Notes: generated from the sequence alone by a model not told the origin. 64,000 nt of DNA from Funiculus sociatus GB2-C1 (GCF_039962115.1 NZ_JAMPKJ010000012.1:1-64000); one strand, 5' to 3'. Counted from the first letter of the stretch, positions 45,033-54,590 are shown. Made by a program: numbers and translations.

Positions 45033-46082
45033 ATGTCATCAAACTTTTTGTTATACGGTGCTAACGGCTATACCGGAACCCTCATCGCCAAATTAGCGGT
45101 GCAGCAAGGGTTACGCCCTATCCTAGCTGGACGCAATACCGATAAATTGGAGCCGCTAGCGACATCGCTTGGTTTAGAACACCGCGCCTTTAGTTTAGAC
45201 AATTCGGTTGCCCTGGATGCGGCTTTAGGGGATGTAGCAGCCGTACTGCACTGTGCTGGCCCCTTCTCCAAAACCTCACAGCCAATGGTTGAAGGGTGCT
45301 TGCGGACAAAAACTCACTACTTGGATATTACCGGGGAAGTCGCAGTCTTTGAGGCAGCGGCTGCCAAAGATGCTGAAGCCAAGGCCGCCGGAGTGATGCT
45401 GCTTCCTGGCGTAGGCTTTGATGTCGTCCCCTCTGATTGTCTAGCATCTTACCTCAAAGCACAGATGCCCTCAGCAACACATCTCGCCCTTGGTTTCACG
45501 GCAGGTAATATGTCGAGAGGAACTGCAACGACGATGGTGGAGGCGCAGGATAAAGGCGGTTTGGTGCGGCGTGGTGGGGTTCTTACTCCGGTTCCTGCTG
45601 CCTGGAAAACTCGGATGATTGATTTTGGACAAGGTGCAGTCTTAACTACGACAATTCCTTGGGGAGACGTATCTACAGCCTTTTACAGCACAGGGATTCC
45701 CAACATTGAGGTTTATACCGCTGTCTCCGAATCCGCTTATCGGGCTATGGTGGCAAGTCGATATCTCGGCTGGTTGCTGGGGTTGCCTATAGTACAGAAT
45801 TTTCAGAAACGTCTAATTCAATCTCAAGCGCCAGGGCCAACAGATGCACAGAGAAAGGAAGGTGTAACTAGGCTGTGGGGAGAGGTGTCAGATTCTGGCT
45901 CAAGCAAGCGATCGCGGCTACAATGCCCGGAAGGTTATACTCTCACTTCAATGACGGCTTTGGCAATTGTAACCAAGGTGCTTGCCGGACAGGTGAGTGT
46001 AGGTTTTCAAACACCCTCTAAAGTTTATGGTGCCGATTTGATTCTAGAAATTGAGGGAGTGGTGAGAGAAGATATCAACTAG
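45033..46082 (+). CDS. Saccharopine dehydrogenase-like/trans-acting enoyl reductase family protein
   Basis: The 349-residue protein begins with a Rossmann fold, NFLLYGANGYTGTLIAKLAV, then VLHCAGPFSKTSQPMVEGCL and HYLDITGEVAVFEAAA, typical of the saccharopine dehydrogenase-like group that includes trans-acting enoyl reductases of polyketide lipid synthesis. The remaining part is alpha/beta. No polyketide synthase is near, so the true substrate is unknown. The start at 45033 is chosen because it places the NADP-binding loop at the N-terminus. Confidence 0.82.
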   Translation: MSSNFLLYGANGYTGTLIAKLAVQQGLRPILAGRNTDKLEPLATSLGLEHRAFSLDNSVALDAALGDVAAVLHCAGPFSKTSQPMVEGCLRTKTHYLDITGEVAVFEAAAAKDAEAKAAGVMLLPGVGFDVVPSDCLASYLKAQMPSATHLALGFTAGNMSRGTATTMVEAQDKGGLVRRGGVLTPVPAAWKTRMIDFGQGAVLTTTIPWGDVSTAFYSTGIPNIEVYTAVSESAYRAMVASRYLGWLLGLPIVQNFQKRLIQSQAPGPTDAQRKEGVTRLWGEVSDSGSSKRSRLQCPEGYTLTSMTALAIVTKVLAGQVSVGFQTPSKVYGADLILEIEGVVREDIN

Positions 46083-46193
46083 GCTAATGGCTAATTTTCC
46101 ATTCCCCTCTAGACCTCTTATACTTCTCTCTGATGAGGGCTGTCAGTTTTATGCGCTGAATCCCCTCTGTTGGTTGCTGCTATTTAACCTTTT

Positions 46194-46985
46194 ATGTTTT
46201 TATTTCTCTCGAAACTGCTACCGCTATTTTTCTACCCTTTGGGATTTGCCTGCGTGCTGATGGTTGTGGCACTTGTATTGTGGTGGAAGCGATCGCGCTG
46301 GACTCCTATACCGATTTCTTTGGCTCTGATTGCTCTACTGGTGGGGAGTAATGGCTGGGTGAGTAACGCTTTGATGCGAAGCCTGGAATGGCAAAATCTC
46401 CCAGCCGCAGAACTCCCATCGGCAGAAGCCATCGTCATCTTGGGAGGCGCTACTAAGCCAGCTTCGCCACCCCGTTCCGGTGTCGATTTGAGCGAAGAAG
46501 GCGATCGCGTCCTGTATGGTGCCGAGTTATATCGCAAGGGCAAAGCGCCTCTGGTAATTGCCAGTGGGGGACGTATTGACTGGCGACGATCTGGAGCGTC
46601 GGAGTCAGGGGATATGGCGGTAATATTGGAAACATTGGGTGTCCCAAAAGATGCTATTCTCCAAGATCCCACTTCGCTCAACACCTACGAAAATGCAGTG
46701 AATGTGCGGCAAATCCTGCGATCGCGAGGGATTGGTCGGGTATTATTAGTTACTTCAGCATTTCATATGCCGCGATCGCTGCTGATTTTCAAGCGTCAGG
46801 GAATAGAAGCGATCGCAGCACCTACCGACTTTCTGGTAACACAAGCCGAATTACGCGAACCCAACAGCAGCATCCAATCTACAGTGCTGAATGTTCTACC
46901 AGACGCGGAAAGGTTACAGCGGTCAACCAGAGCTTTAAAAGAATACATTGGAATAGTAATCTATCGCCTAAGAGGCTGGCTTTAA
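46194..46985 (+). CDS. YdcF/DUF218-family membrane protein
   Basis: The 263-residue protein has two N-terminal membrane segments (about 1-30 and 36-56) and a DUF218 domain. Its marks are AEAIVILGGATKPASPPRSG, ADRVLYGAELYRKGKAPLVI-like blocks (GDRVLYGAELYRKGKAPL), and STNTYENAVN-type sequences (LNTYENAVNVRQIL). The SAFHMPRSLLIFKRQGI segment closes the fold. YdcF/ElyC/SanA-type proteins act in envelope integrity or lipid-carrier metabolism. It lies 110 bp after the previous gene. Confidence 0.85.
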   Translation: MFLFLSKLLPLFFYPLGFACVLMVVALVLWWKRSRWTPIPISLALIALLVGSNGWVSNALMRSLEWQNLPAAELPSAEAIVILGGATKPASPPRSGVDLSEEGDRVLYGAELYRKGKAPLVIASGGRIDWRRSGASESGDMAVILETLGVPKDAILQDPTSLNTYENAVNVRQILRSRGIGRVLLVTSAFHMPRSLLIFKRQGIEAIAAPTDFLVTQAELREPNSSIQSTVLNVLPDAERLQRSTRALKEYIGIVIYRLRGWL

Positions 46986-47048
46986 TCAATTTTGGATTTT
47001 AGATTTTAGATTGAATTCAAAATCCAAAATAAATAGCCCCTAATCATC

Positions 47049-47273
47049 ATGTCACAAAAGATACTAAGAATTATCCTTGGGACTCAACCAGCTGCTGAAG
47101 TCTTTGCCACATATCGCGCAACTCACGATTTTTACCGAGAAGTCCAATACCGGGAAGAGTTAAAATCTTACTCCGAATGGTATTACATGACGGCCGAAAG
47201 TAACCGCAAAGAGTTGCAGAAAATGCGGGGTGACATCAACATATTCGGCTGGTTTAATCGCCGTAAGAGGTAA
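47049..47273 (+). CDS. Small conserved cyanobacterial protein of unknown function
   Basis: The 74-residue protein, MSQKILRIILGTQPAAEVFA, is basic and aromatic-rich (YSEWYYMTAESNRKELQKM) and ends INIFGWFNRRKR. No domain was recognised. It is convergent with ftrV, with a heptad-repeat hairpin in between. Its length, clean start and coding bias relative to the AT-rich flanks support a real gene. Confidence 0.6.
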   Translation: MSQKILRIILGTQPAAEVFATYRATHDFYREVQYREELKSYSEWYYMTAESNRKELQKMRGDINIFGWFNRRKR

Positions 47274-47328
47274 ATGGCTAATGGCTAATAGCACTCAACA
47301 ATTAGCCATTAGCCATTAGCCATTAGCC
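47273..47328. repeat. TTAGCCA heptad repeats forming a hairpin between convergent genes
   Basis: Three TGGCTAA-type units at the left are followed by the complementary ATTAGCC units (four copies) at the right. Together they make a long stem between the 74-aa gene and ftrV. Comparable arrays lie at 19491-19515 and 51656-51695, in each case between genes that end toward each other. Confidence 0.65.
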
Positions 47329-47552
47329 TACTCGATGATTTCTATTTCATCTTCGCGGAAATGACCTCTAAATTTTTTCTCAAACTGGATTACAACGGGA
47401 AGGTTAGCGCTTATGGGTTTGCCGTGTAATTCATTTGCAAACCCGATAACTTCACCTTCCCGATCCTTGACATCAAAAGGTTTACCCCTGTTTTCAGGAT
47501 GGTGATAAACAATTACAGATTTGATGACGCGAACGCGATCGCCAACTTTCAT
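47328..47552 (-). CDS. ftrV: Ferredoxin-thioredoxin reductase, variable chain
   Basis: This small subunit of the chloroplast-type ferredoxin:thioredoxin reductase passes photosynthetic reducing power to thioredoxins. The start at 47552 gives 74 residues with the SH3-like barrel: MKVGDRVRVIKSVIVYHHPE, then DREGEVIGFANELHGKPISA and HFREDEIEII. The frame remains open for 48 codons upstream, but those do not resemble the family. The catalytic chain, which carries the Fe-S cluster, is elsewhere. Confidence 0.92.
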   Translation of the reverse strand: MKVGDRVRVIKSVIVYHHPENRGKPFDVKDREGEVIGFANELHGKPISANLPVVIQFEKKFRGHFREDEIEIIE

Positions 47553-47704
47553 TCTTACAATCTCCGGCTGGGTATCTGAGCCAAACTGGTGCAGTCTGCA
47601 AGCGGGGATTCCCGCTTCCACAACATTGAACTGGGAGCATTGCCTATCCAGCGGCTTCTCTCTACCCAGCGTCCAGCAAAGTGCTATTTTGAACAATTTT
47701 ATAT

Positions 47705-47853
47705 TTTTGCACAGGAAGGTACTAAGGGGATTAGGGATTGGGGATTAGGGATTGGGGATTGGGAACCCTTGAAGATTCTTCACCCAGGCCCCAGTCCCCA
47801 GTACCAGCCCCCAGTACCCAGTCCCCAGCCCCCAAGTACCCAGTACCCAGTCC
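47705..47853. repeat. CCCCAGT/GGGGATT heptad arrays (STRR)
   Basis: Two opposed arrays occur: GGGATTA/GGGATTG units at about 47727-47762 and CCCCAGT/CCCAGTA units at about 47790-47853. They are roughly inverted relative to each other and can pair. They fill the space between ftrV and the PP2C gene, whose proline-rich C-terminus lies immediately right of them. Confidence 0.6.
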
Positions 47854-49923
47854 CTAGCTACTTGGTGGTGGCGGAACTGACGGTATTGGGGAGGGAGAAT
47901 CCTGTGGTGATGGTGGTGGTAGCGGTGATGGGGAGACAGCATCTGGCGAGGGTAGAGGCTGGGCTGAGGGTGGAAAAACGCGATCGCGCATTTGATTGAA
48001 CCCCCGTTCATCATATTTCCGCCAAGCGTACAACCCAGCAATACTGCCTCCAATCAGCAGCAGCAATAACCCCAACCATAAAGCTAAAGTTTTATGGCGG
48101 CGCTGTCGTGGCGTTGCCGTAACCGGAACTTCTTGAGAAGGCACAGCCTCAGCGTAAACTGCCCCTTCGACAATCTCAGGTTGCAGGTTGACTTTTGGCA
48201 TTAGAGCTTTACTGCCTATCTCCCCAAGGTTGAGTAACACCGGATACTCTGGCGAAACACGGCAGTAAGTAATTACCACAGAAGTATTATCGTGACCATT
48301 CCTTTGATTAGCCAACTCAATCCAGGACTGAACCGCTGCCTCTAGGGGAATCTTGCTTTGCATAATAGGCTCCACGAAATCCGCCCAAGATTGCTCAACC
48401 CAGTTGTTATCGCTTAGACCATCAGAACACAGCAGCAATAAGCCGTCTTCTTCCACAATGAACCGTTGCACGTTGGGACGCAAAAACTCAGCATCCCGCG
48501 TACCCAACGCCTGCGTAAGTGCGCCAGAATCGGGGCGCTGTAATGCCTCGCGGTAGAAACTGCGCCCCAAGCGCACCTCCCTGGAAGCAACATCATCGTC
48601 TACAGTCAGCTGCTGACAGGAATGGGGAGTAATCCAGTAGGCGCGGCTATCCCCAACATTGGCGATGTAGAGTTCGTGGGCGTTGTCTAATAAGGTTTGC
48701 GGGTTGGGACTAACCTTTTGTGGCAGCTGAAGCGCCATAACTAGCGTCGTTCCCATGCGCCGCCGGGACTCTCTGCCTTGTTCGTCATTTCGGGAGGAAA
48801 TCAGGTTATTCACCACTCTGATACTTGCTGCCAGCTGCTCCTTCAGGAGTTCAGGCTGCACGATTTCTGTCTGTTCTGCCACCTCCGCCAGAAGCGCCCG
48901 CACTTGCAACTTCAGGGATTGTACTGCTAGAAGGCTGGCAACTTCTCCGCCTTCGTGACCGCCAATTCCATCGCAAACGATGGTCAAGTGGGGAAGCAGT
49001 GGGTCATTCAGAGAAGTGTAGTCTGCTTTTGAATCCTGTACTGTGGGATAGCAAGTATCTTCGTTGTGGTCGCGCTGAGGGCCAGTATCTGTTGCTCCAG
49101 CAACCCGTAAGCGCAAGGGCAAAAGGGCGGCTTGTTCCAGTAATAGCTGATTCAGCTTTTGGGCGATCGCTTTCTCGGAAGTATTCCCGGCTTGCATCTG
49201 TTCGCATATCTCTAAAACCTGCGTCGCCACCGATACGTGTATCAATCTACACCATCTAGCCCATAACGAACCCAGGTGATAGAGACTAGGAACAAAAGTT
49301 GCGCTTTCTTCCAGTGGCAGTTCCACAAACGCTTGGGTAACAATATCAGACTTGTCTGATGCACCATTACCGTTGTGTGTTGGGGAAAATCCTATACCCG
49401 TGTCTTCGACTGGATCGGCGTAAAGTTCCAATAGGCGCACTCGCCAGCCGTCTACCCGGAGATTGTCTTCCACTAAAAGGCTATAAAGTACACCATTATC
49501 TGCTAAAGGTTTCCAAAGCTCCAAAATTTGCCAAAGCCAATAAATCTGACGCACTGCTGGTGCTTGCGGCAAAGCTTCCACCAAAGAAGGGACAAGCTTG
49601 CCAGTCGCATCTATTGGCGCATCCAGTAACAGAATTTCGACAGCAGCAGTCGAAGTTTCTAGCACAGCGTATCCATAAGCCTCCGGGACGTGGAGGCGCT
49701 GGGGATACAAATGTAGGTAAGGGTAAACGCTGTTTGGCAGCTGTTCGGGGTGAGGCGGCTGTTCGGGAAGGGTATCCCGCCAAATTTGAGGTGCAACAAC
49801 CTGATATCTGCCTTGTACTAACTCGCCAGGTGGGATCGTTGCTGCGGCTGGGTTAGCTGCCCAAAGATAGCGATGTCCTGAGAGAATGTCCTTCGGTTCG
49901 CGTTGAAATTGGGAACTGTTCAT
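47854..49923 (-). CDS. PP2C-type serine/threonine phosphatase, membrane-anchored
   Basis: The 689-residue protein has an N-terminal region (about 1-270) with a degenerate protein-kinase-like look. A PP2C domain follows (about 280-550) with HNEDTCYP near 290, DGIGGHEGGEVASLLAVQ near 318, GDSRAYWI, and the C-terminal block LLCSDGLSDN and NGHDNTSVVI. These provide the metal-binding aspartates. A single membrane segment (LALWLGLLLLLIGGSIAGLYAW) is at about 605-627, and the C-terminus is Pro/Ser-rich. It probably counters Ser/Thr kinases. It is divergent from the NfeD gene. Confidence 0.9.
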   Translation of the reverse strand: MNSSQFQREPKDILSGHRYLWAANPAAATIPPGELVQGRYQVVAPQIWRDTLPEQPPHPEQLPNSVYPYLHLYPQRLHVPEAYGYAVLETSTAAVEILLLDAPIDATGKLVPSLVEALPQAPAVRQIYWLWQILELWKPLADNGVLYSLLVEDNLRVDGWRVRLLELYADPVEDTGIGFSPTHNGNGASDKSDIVTQAFVELPLEESATFVPSLYHLGSLWARWCRLIHVSVATQVLEICEQMQAGNTSEKAIAQKLNQLLLEQAALLPLRLRVAGATDTGPQRDHNEDTCYPTVQDSKADYTSLNDPLLPHLTIVCDGIGGHEGGEVASLLAVQSLKLQVRALLAEVAEQTEIVQPELLKEQLAASIRVVNNLISSRNDEQGRESRRRMGTTLVMALQLPQKVSPNPQTLLDNAHELYIANVGDSRAYWITPHSCQQLTVDDDVASREVRLGRSFYREALQRPDSGALTQALGTRDAEFLRPNVQRFIVEEDGLLLLCSDGLSDNNWVEQSWADFVEPIMQSKIPLEAAVQSWIELANQRNGHDNTSVVITYCRVSPEYPVLLNLGEIGSKALMPKVNLQPEIVEGAVYAEAVPSQEVPVTATPRQRRHKTLALWLGLLLLLIGGSIAGLYAWRKYDERGFNQMRDRVFPPSAQPLPSPDAVSPSPLPPPSPQDSPSPIPSVPPPPSS

Positions 49924-50121
49924 AAATTAAAGTTTTTATACAAAAATCTTAAATCATACTGTCAATAAGAAAAATTGAGTTTTTTCCTCGGAAACATAGA
50001 TGAAGTGTTGTAGTAAATAATAAAGTCACGATGTCTTCCAATCCTAACTGGCTAGAGTGGAATAGTGGATTGTACCTCAATAACTACACTCACGCCTGCT
50101 ATCAAGAAGGGATTGAGTTTT

Positions 50122-50622
50122 ATGACGATCTGGTTACTGGTAAGGCAAATAAATACCTCTCCACTTATGGGGTTGCTGGGAAGCTTCTTTGGATTGAACC
50201 TGACTATGTTTTGGTTAATAGTAGGGGCAATGCTTTGCTTGGTAGAACTGTTTGTCCCAACGGCTTTTACCGCCTTTATGATGGGCATGGGCGCTTTTGT
50301 GGTGGCGCTGGTTACGATGGTGCTACCACTGAAGGGGGCTTTTCAGGTGGCGCTTTGGCTGGTGCTTTCGACTGCTTTCGTCTACCTCAGCCATCGCTTG
50401 ATGCCGAAGCGTCGGGTATCGTCTATTGAAAATGCTACCGAGGCTCAAACCGTTTCAGAGATTTTGCCAGGAGAGACAGGTAGGGTTCTATACGAAGGTA
50501 GTTCTTGGCGGGCAAGGTGTGGGGATGAGAAACTAGCGATCGCTCCCAATCAAAAAGTTTACATTGTGGGACGCGAAGGCACAACTCTGATTGTGCTGCC
50601 AGCAAATCTGTTGAAGTCATAG
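50122..50622 (+). CDS. NfeD-family membrane protein
   Basis: The short-form NfeD has three hydrophobic segments (about 10-90, including FWLIVGAMLCLVELFVPTAF) and a C-terminal OB-fold domain (about 110-165, GETGRVLYEGSSWRARCGDE). NfeD and SPFH proteins occur as neighbours and together form membrane microdomains. The start is uncertain: ATG 50122 is given, and ATG 50167 is possible. It is followed 44 bp later by the SPFH gene. Confidence 0.85.
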   Translation: MTIWLLVRQINTSPLMGLLGSFFGLNLTMFWLIVGAMLCLVELFVPTAFTAFMMGMGAFVVALVTMVLPLKGAFQVALWLVLSTAFVYLSHRLMPKRRVSSIENATEAQTVSEILPGETGRVLYEGSSWRARCGDEKLAIAPNQKVYIVGREGTTLIVLPANLLKS

Positions 50623-50666
50623 CCCTAGTATTCTAATCGGACGAGTTACAAAGAACGAGGTTTAAA

Positions 50667-51650
50667 ATGGAATCATTTTTTAGTTTATTGATAGCTTTAG
50701 TCCTGGGTGGTTCTGCCCTCTCTGGTGTCAAAATTGTGACCCAAGGAAACGAAGCTTTAGTGGAAACTTTGGGTAAATATAACGGTAAGAAGCTCAAGCC
50801 CGGTCTAAATTTCGTTATTCCAGTTTATGAAAGAGTCGCTTATCAAGCAACCGTTCGGGAGAGAGTTTTAGACATTCCTCCCCAACAATGTATTACCCGC
50901 GACAACGTTTCTATGACTGCTGACGCCGTAGTTTACTGGCGAATTTTGGATTTAGAGAAAGCTTACTATAAAGTGGAAAATCTCCAGTCAGCAATGGTGA
51001 ATTTAGTATTAACTCAAATTCGCTCAGAAATGGGTAGATTGGAACTAGATGAAACCTTTACAGCCCGTTCTCAAATCAATGAAATTCTGCTCAGAGATTT
51101 AGACGAAGCTACCGATCCTTGGGGAGTGAAAGTCACGCGGGTAGAACTGAGAGATATTGTTCCTTCCAAGGCGGTACAGGAATCGATGGAATTACAAATG
51201 TCGGCAGAACGTCGCAAACGGGCGGCAATTCTGACATCTGAAGGCGAACGAGAATCAGCAGTTAACTCTGCTAGAGGTAAGGCTGAAGCGCAAGTTTTAG
51301 ACGCAGAAGCTCGTCAAAAATCTGCAATTCTGGAGGCGGAGGGTCAACAAAAAACAATCATTCTCAAAGCTCAAGCCGAACGTCAACAGCAAGTTCTTAA
51401 AGCTCAGGCTACAGCTGAGGCGATGCAAGTGATTTCAAAAATCCTCAAAACTGATGCCAATGCCCAAGAAGCTCTGCAATTCTTAGTAGCCCAAAATTAT
51501 ATCGAAATGGGGACGACGATTGGCAAGAGTGACAGCAGCAAGGTGATGTTTATGGATCCCCGCAGCATTCCTGGTACTTTGGAGGGACTTCGCTCGCTTG
51601 TGGGAGAATCTAATCAGCCGCAATTTTTAGATTTAGACGAAGACGCTTAA
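50667..51650 (+). CDS. SPFH/band 7 stomatin-like protein (QmcA-type)
   Basis: The 327-residue protein has an N-terminal hydrophobic anchor (about 1-22), a SPFH/PHB domain (about 25-190) with [40 protein letters not shown] and [13 protein letters not shown], then an Ala/Glu-rich coiled coil (about 185-265) and a conserved tail. Such proteins oligomerise into membrane rafts and often work with NfeD, encoded directly upstream. ATG 50667 matches the family start. Confidence 0.92.
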   Translation: MESFFSLLIALVLGGSALSGVKIVTQGNEALVETLGKYNGKKLKPGLNFVIPVYERVAYQATVRERVLDIPPQQCITRDNVSMTADAVVYWRILDLEKAYYKVENLQSAMVNLVLTQIRSEMGRLELDETFTARSQINEILLRDLDEATDPWGVKVTRVELRDIVPSKAVQESMELQMSAERRKRAAILTSEGERESAVNSARGKAEAQVLDAEARQKSAILEAEGQQKTIILKAQAERQQQVLKAQATAEAMQVISKILKTDANAQEALQFLVAQNYIEMGTTIGKSDSSKVMFMDPRSIPGTLEGLRSLVGESNQPQFLDLDEDA

Positions 51651-51655
51651 TTAGT

Positions 51656-51695
51656 TAATGGCTAATGGCGATGAACAATTAGCCATTAGCTATTC
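51656..51695. terminator. TTAGCCA heptad hairpin between convergent genes
   Basis: AATGGCTAATGG (51657-51668) and the complementary CCATTAGCTATT (51684-51695 region) form a stem-loop between the ends of the SPFH and zur genes. It is the third example in the window of this heptad family in a convergent junction. Confidence 0.55.
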
Positions 51696-51696
51696 T

Positions 51697-52104
51697 TCAG
51701 TTAGCGTTTTCACTAGCAACAGGAGCAATAGAGCAGCGATCGCATAGTCCAAAAAACTCCAGCGTGTGGTAAAAAATCTTAAAGGAGTGCGACTGTTGCA
51801 ACTGCGTCTCCAGATTATGAACTGGGCATTCGTTGATGGGGATTGAGTCTCCACACTGCAAACAAGTCAGGTGATGCTTGTCTTGCTGGACACTGCTGTA
51901 GAGCGATTCGCCACTAGCCAACGTCCGCACCTGCACTACGCCTTCTAGTTTCAAAGCTTCCAAAGAGCGATAAACTGTTGCTAAACCCATACTCTGATCG
52001 CGATTGCGAAGTTCTACATAGATATCCTGAGCTGAGACAGCTCGGTTCATTGTCTTGAGCAGGTTCAGAATCCGATCCTGACTGCGGGTGCGTTGGGCTT
52101 TCAT
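51697..52104 (-). CDS. zur: Fur-family regulator, probably Zur (FurB)
   Basis: The 135-residue protein has a winged-helix start (MKAQRTRSQDRILNLLKTMN, then YVELRNRDQSMGLATVYRSL), and a dimerisation and metal domain with HHLTCLQCGD and FGLCDRC, giving two CxxC pairs for the structural zinc. The sequence is closest to the cyanobacterial zinc-uptake regulator (Zur/FurB) type rather than FurA or PerR. Zur represses high-affinity zinc import when zinc is plentiful. It diverges from purS with 158 bp between starts; no clear Zur box was found there. Confidence 0.8.
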   Translation of the reverse strand: MKAQRTRSQDRILNLLKTMNRAVSAQDIYVELRNRDQSMGLATVYRSLEALKLEGVVQVRTLASGESLYSSVQQDKHHLTCLQCGDSIPINECPVHNLETQLQQSHSFKIFYHTLEFFGLCDRCSIAPVASENAN

Positions 52105-52262
52105 GGTCTCATCTGGTTTAGATATTCTTAATCTTTTCAGGTTTTAACTGATAACAGTCTCTATTTCCACGTTAGATCATCGAAAGATCACCCATCTTGC
52201 ACCCGTCCAGCTTTAAAATAGTACATCTGTGACATTGGAAGTGAAAAATTGGGGAATCGTCT

Positions 52263-52541
52263 GTGAATCTGAAATATCAGGCTAAAATTTACGTGACGCT
52301 CCGACCTTCGGTTCTCGATCCAGCTGGCACGGCGGTACAGTCGAGTTTGCAGCATTTGGGATATGAAAATGTCGAGCAGGTGCGAATCGGGAAGTACATT
52401 GAGCTGATGGTAACGGCATCTGAGGAGGATGAGGCGCGTCAGCAGTTAGATCGGATGTGCGATCAATTGTTGGCAAATCCGGTAATTGAAAATTATCGGT
52501 TTGAATTAATTGAGGTGGAAGCGCAGACAGGCGTGATTTAG
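52263..52541 (+). CDS. purS: Phosphoribosylformylglycinamidine synthase subunit PurS
   Basis: A 92-residue dimeric helper subunit of the three-part FGAM synthase of purine synthesis. It bridges PurL and PurQ for ammonia transfer. Marks are YVTLRPSVLDPAGTAVQSSL and GYENVEQVRIGKYIEL. GTG at 52263 is the start, since the protein begins MNLKYQAKIYVTLRP as in homologues. purQ follows 80 bp on. Confidence 0.93.
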   Translation: MNLKYQAKIYVTLRPSVLDPAGTAVQSSLQHLGYENVEQVRIGKYIELMVTASEEDEARQQLDRMCDQLLANPVIENYRFELIEVEAQTGVI

Positions 52542-52560
52542 GTTTTTCACCCCACCCCAA

Positions 52561-52584
52561 CCCCTCCCCGTCAACGGGGAGGGG
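52561..52584. repeat. Perfect 10-bp-stem hairpin between purS and purQ
   Basis: CCCCTCCCCG and CGGGGAGGGG pair perfectly around TCAA. The surrounding sequence (CCCCACCCCAACCCCTCCCC and a GGCTAAGAGG tail) is typical of a dispersed repeat in cyanobacterial genomes. No T-run follows, so full termination is unlikely; attenuation or mRNA stabilisation is possible. Confidence 0.7.
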
Positions 52585-52621
52585 CTAAGAGGAAGGAGGG
52601 TTTTTGGGAGAAGGAAAAAAA

Positions 52622-53296
52622 ATGAAATTTGGGGTTGTGGTTTTTCCGGGTTCAAATTGCGATCGCGATGTCGCCTATGTGACTCGCGATTTGCTTTCTC
52701 AGCCGACGCGAATGGTTTGGCATGAAGAAACTGATATTTCTGATTTAGATGTGGTGGTGATTCCGGGTGGTTTCAGCTACGGGGATTATCTGCGTTGCGG
52801 CGCGATCGCTCGTTTCTCCCCAGTAATGAAAGCAACAATCGAACACGCCTCACAGGGTAAGTTTGTCTTGGGTATTTGCAACGGTTTTCAGGTACTAACT
52901 GAGGCGGGATTGTTACCTGGGGCTTTGGTACGAAATCGGGATTTGCATTTTATTTGCGATCGCTCTCCTGTCAAAGTTGAACGCACTAATCTCTCTTGGA
53001 CGCAAGAATACAAATCTGGGCAAGTTATCACATTACCAATTGCCCACGGCGAAGGTCAATATTACGCCGATGCCGATACTCTGGCAAAGTTGGAAGATAA
53101 CAATCAAGTCGTCTTCCGCTATGAAGGAGACAATCCCAACGGTTCTATAAATAATATTGCCGGGATTTGCAATATTAAGGGAAATGTGCTGGGAATGATG
53201 CCGCACCCAGAACGCGCCTCAGACGCTATGCTGGGCGGCACTGATGGCATAAAACTGTTTCAAGGATTGTTAGCAGCAGTTGGTGCAATGGCGTAG
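52622..53296 (+). CDS. purQ: Phosphoribosylformylglycinamidine synthase subunit PurQ (glutaminase)
   Basis: This is the class I glutamine amidotransferase subunit of FGAM synthase. The start at ATG 52622 gives 224 residues beginning [16 protein letters not shown]. The nucleophile lies in [12 protein letters not shown] (Cys near residue 87), and the His/Glu pair lies in [11 protein letters not shown]. It follows purS on the same strand. Its last 37 bases overlap the end of a convergent membrane-protein gene. Confidence 0.95.
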   Translation: MKFGVVVFPGSNCDRDVAYVTRDLLSQPTRMVWHEETDISDLDVVVIPGGFSYGDYLRCGAIARFSPVMKATIEHASQGKFVLGICNGFQVLTEAGLLPGALVRNRDLHFICDRSPVKVERTNLSWTQEYKSGQVITLPIAHGEGQYYADADTLAKLEDNNQVVFRYEGDNPNGSINNIAGICNIKGNVLGMMPHPERASDAMLGGTDGIKLFQGLLAAVGAMA

Positions 53297-53616
53297 TTGC
53301 GGCTTGAGCGAGTGGTGTGGTGATTGTAGGCGATCGCTGCTAGGCTGGCGACAAGACAAGTGCTTCCCAGCCACAGCAGGATGTAGGTAGGAGCCATCAC
53401 CACGCCTATCTGGAACCAAGTCCAGACGTGGAACACCATTACTAAAGCAAAGCAAATTGCCGCGATCGCACTCCGCCATACTTGGACTGGCGGACGACGG
53501 CGTGCAGCGGCAACTACTGTCAGCGTGGTAGCAACCAAGTTGGCTGGAACCAGAAACGCACAAATGGCGATACAGTGGGTGCGCGAGAATTCGGATAAGG
53601 TATTTAAGTCGAGCAT
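53260..53616 (-). CDS. Small conserved membrane protein
   Basis: The 118-residue protein has three hydrophobic segments (about 18-38, 48-70 and 74-96) and a polar C-terminus. Its pattern, [20 protein letters not shown] followed by [14 protein letters not shown], is seen in small cyanobacterial membrane proteins of unknown function. It overlaps the 3' end of purQ by 37 bp in the convergent sense. The alternative frame on the same strand is a shadow. Confidence 0.6.
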   Translation of the reverse strand: MLDLNTLSEFSRTHCIAICAFLVPANLVATTLTVVAAARRRPPVQVWRSAIAAICFALVMVFHVWTWFQIGVVMAPTYILLWLGSTCLVASLAAIAYNHHTTRSSRNYAIAPTAANNP

Positions 53617-53753
53617 TATTTCATTGTATCGAATTGCAAAATTTTACAAGACTTTTCTTTTTAGAGAATCACACTCTCTGCTGTTGATAACATTTATTCA
53701 CATAGACAGGTGATCGCTTTCTTAAAAAAGAGTATTAGCGCGTCTAAATAAAA

Positions 53754-54341
53754 CTACATAATTTGTTTTAAATCTAATACAAATCCAGGTAAAACATCTT
53801 CCCCTGATAAAGTTGCCGGATTTTCTAGAATTTCCACATCCTGACCTTGACGATAGATTTCCACGTGCTGGTTTTTTCGGTCTATCAACCAACCCAATCT
53901 AGCGCCATTTTCCATGTACTCTTGCATTTTCTCTTGCAATTCTTTGAGAGAATCACTCTTGGATCGCAACTCAATCACAAAATCGGGACAGATGGGAGCA
54001 AATCTCTGTTGTTCTTCGGCGGTTAAAGCATCCCAGCGATCGCAACGAATCCAAGACGCATCAGGGGAACGATTTGCGCCATTAGGCAGTGTGAAGCCAC
54101 TTGAAGAGTCAAAGCCTTTGCCTAGATTCGTCTGTTTGTTCCAGATTCCTAACTCTACTGCAATATCAAAGTTATGGTTGCCAGTTTCGCTACCTGTAGG
54201 TGGCATAATAATTAATTCTCCCGATGCCGTGCGCTCAAATCTATAATCGCGGTTGTTCTGACACAGCTTCCAAAACTGCTCATCAGTCAAATCGATTTTC
54301 AATTCGAGAGTTGAAGGCAATGCGATCGCAGCCGTTTGCAT
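53754..54341 (-). CDS. Uma2-family PD-(D/E)XK nuclease-like protein (short type)
   Basis: The 195-residue protein is of the more common short Uma2 type. It has LTDEQFWKLCQNNRDYRFER, the loop GELIIMPPTGSETGNHN, the SPDASWIRCDRW strand, and the catalytic PDFVIELRSKSDSL, completing the PD-(D/E)XK residues. The C-terminus, GARLGWLIDRKNQHVEIYRQ, is also typical. It is only distantly similar to the two long Uma2 proteins at 3025 and 9354. Confidence 0.88.
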   Translation of the reverse strand: MQTAAIALPSTLELKIDLTDEQFWKLCQNNRDYRFERTASGELIIMPPTGSETGNHNFDIAVELGIWNKQTNLGKGFDSSSGFTLPNGANRSPDASWIRCDRWDALTAEEQQRFAPICPDFVIELRSKSDSLKELQEKMQEYMENGARLGWLIDRKNQHVEIYRQGQDVEILENPATLSGEDVLPGFVLDLKQIM

Positions 54342-54590
54342 AGACTTATCTCAACATCTTCCTTTGGTATACACTTTCTAGTCTAGTTGTGAGCTGCAAC
54401 CTGACGCATCATCTGGTTTTACTAGCATTTAATAGTTTTTTTTATTTCCATCTACAGACTGACAAAAGGTTCCATCTTTAGGAAGTTAGGAATAAAATTT
54501 ATAAATTTTATTATTAATTAATGTAAATATCTGAACCGAATAAACGTTATCTGCGGATTGTAAGAGTAACAAAGGAATAGACCCAGTATT

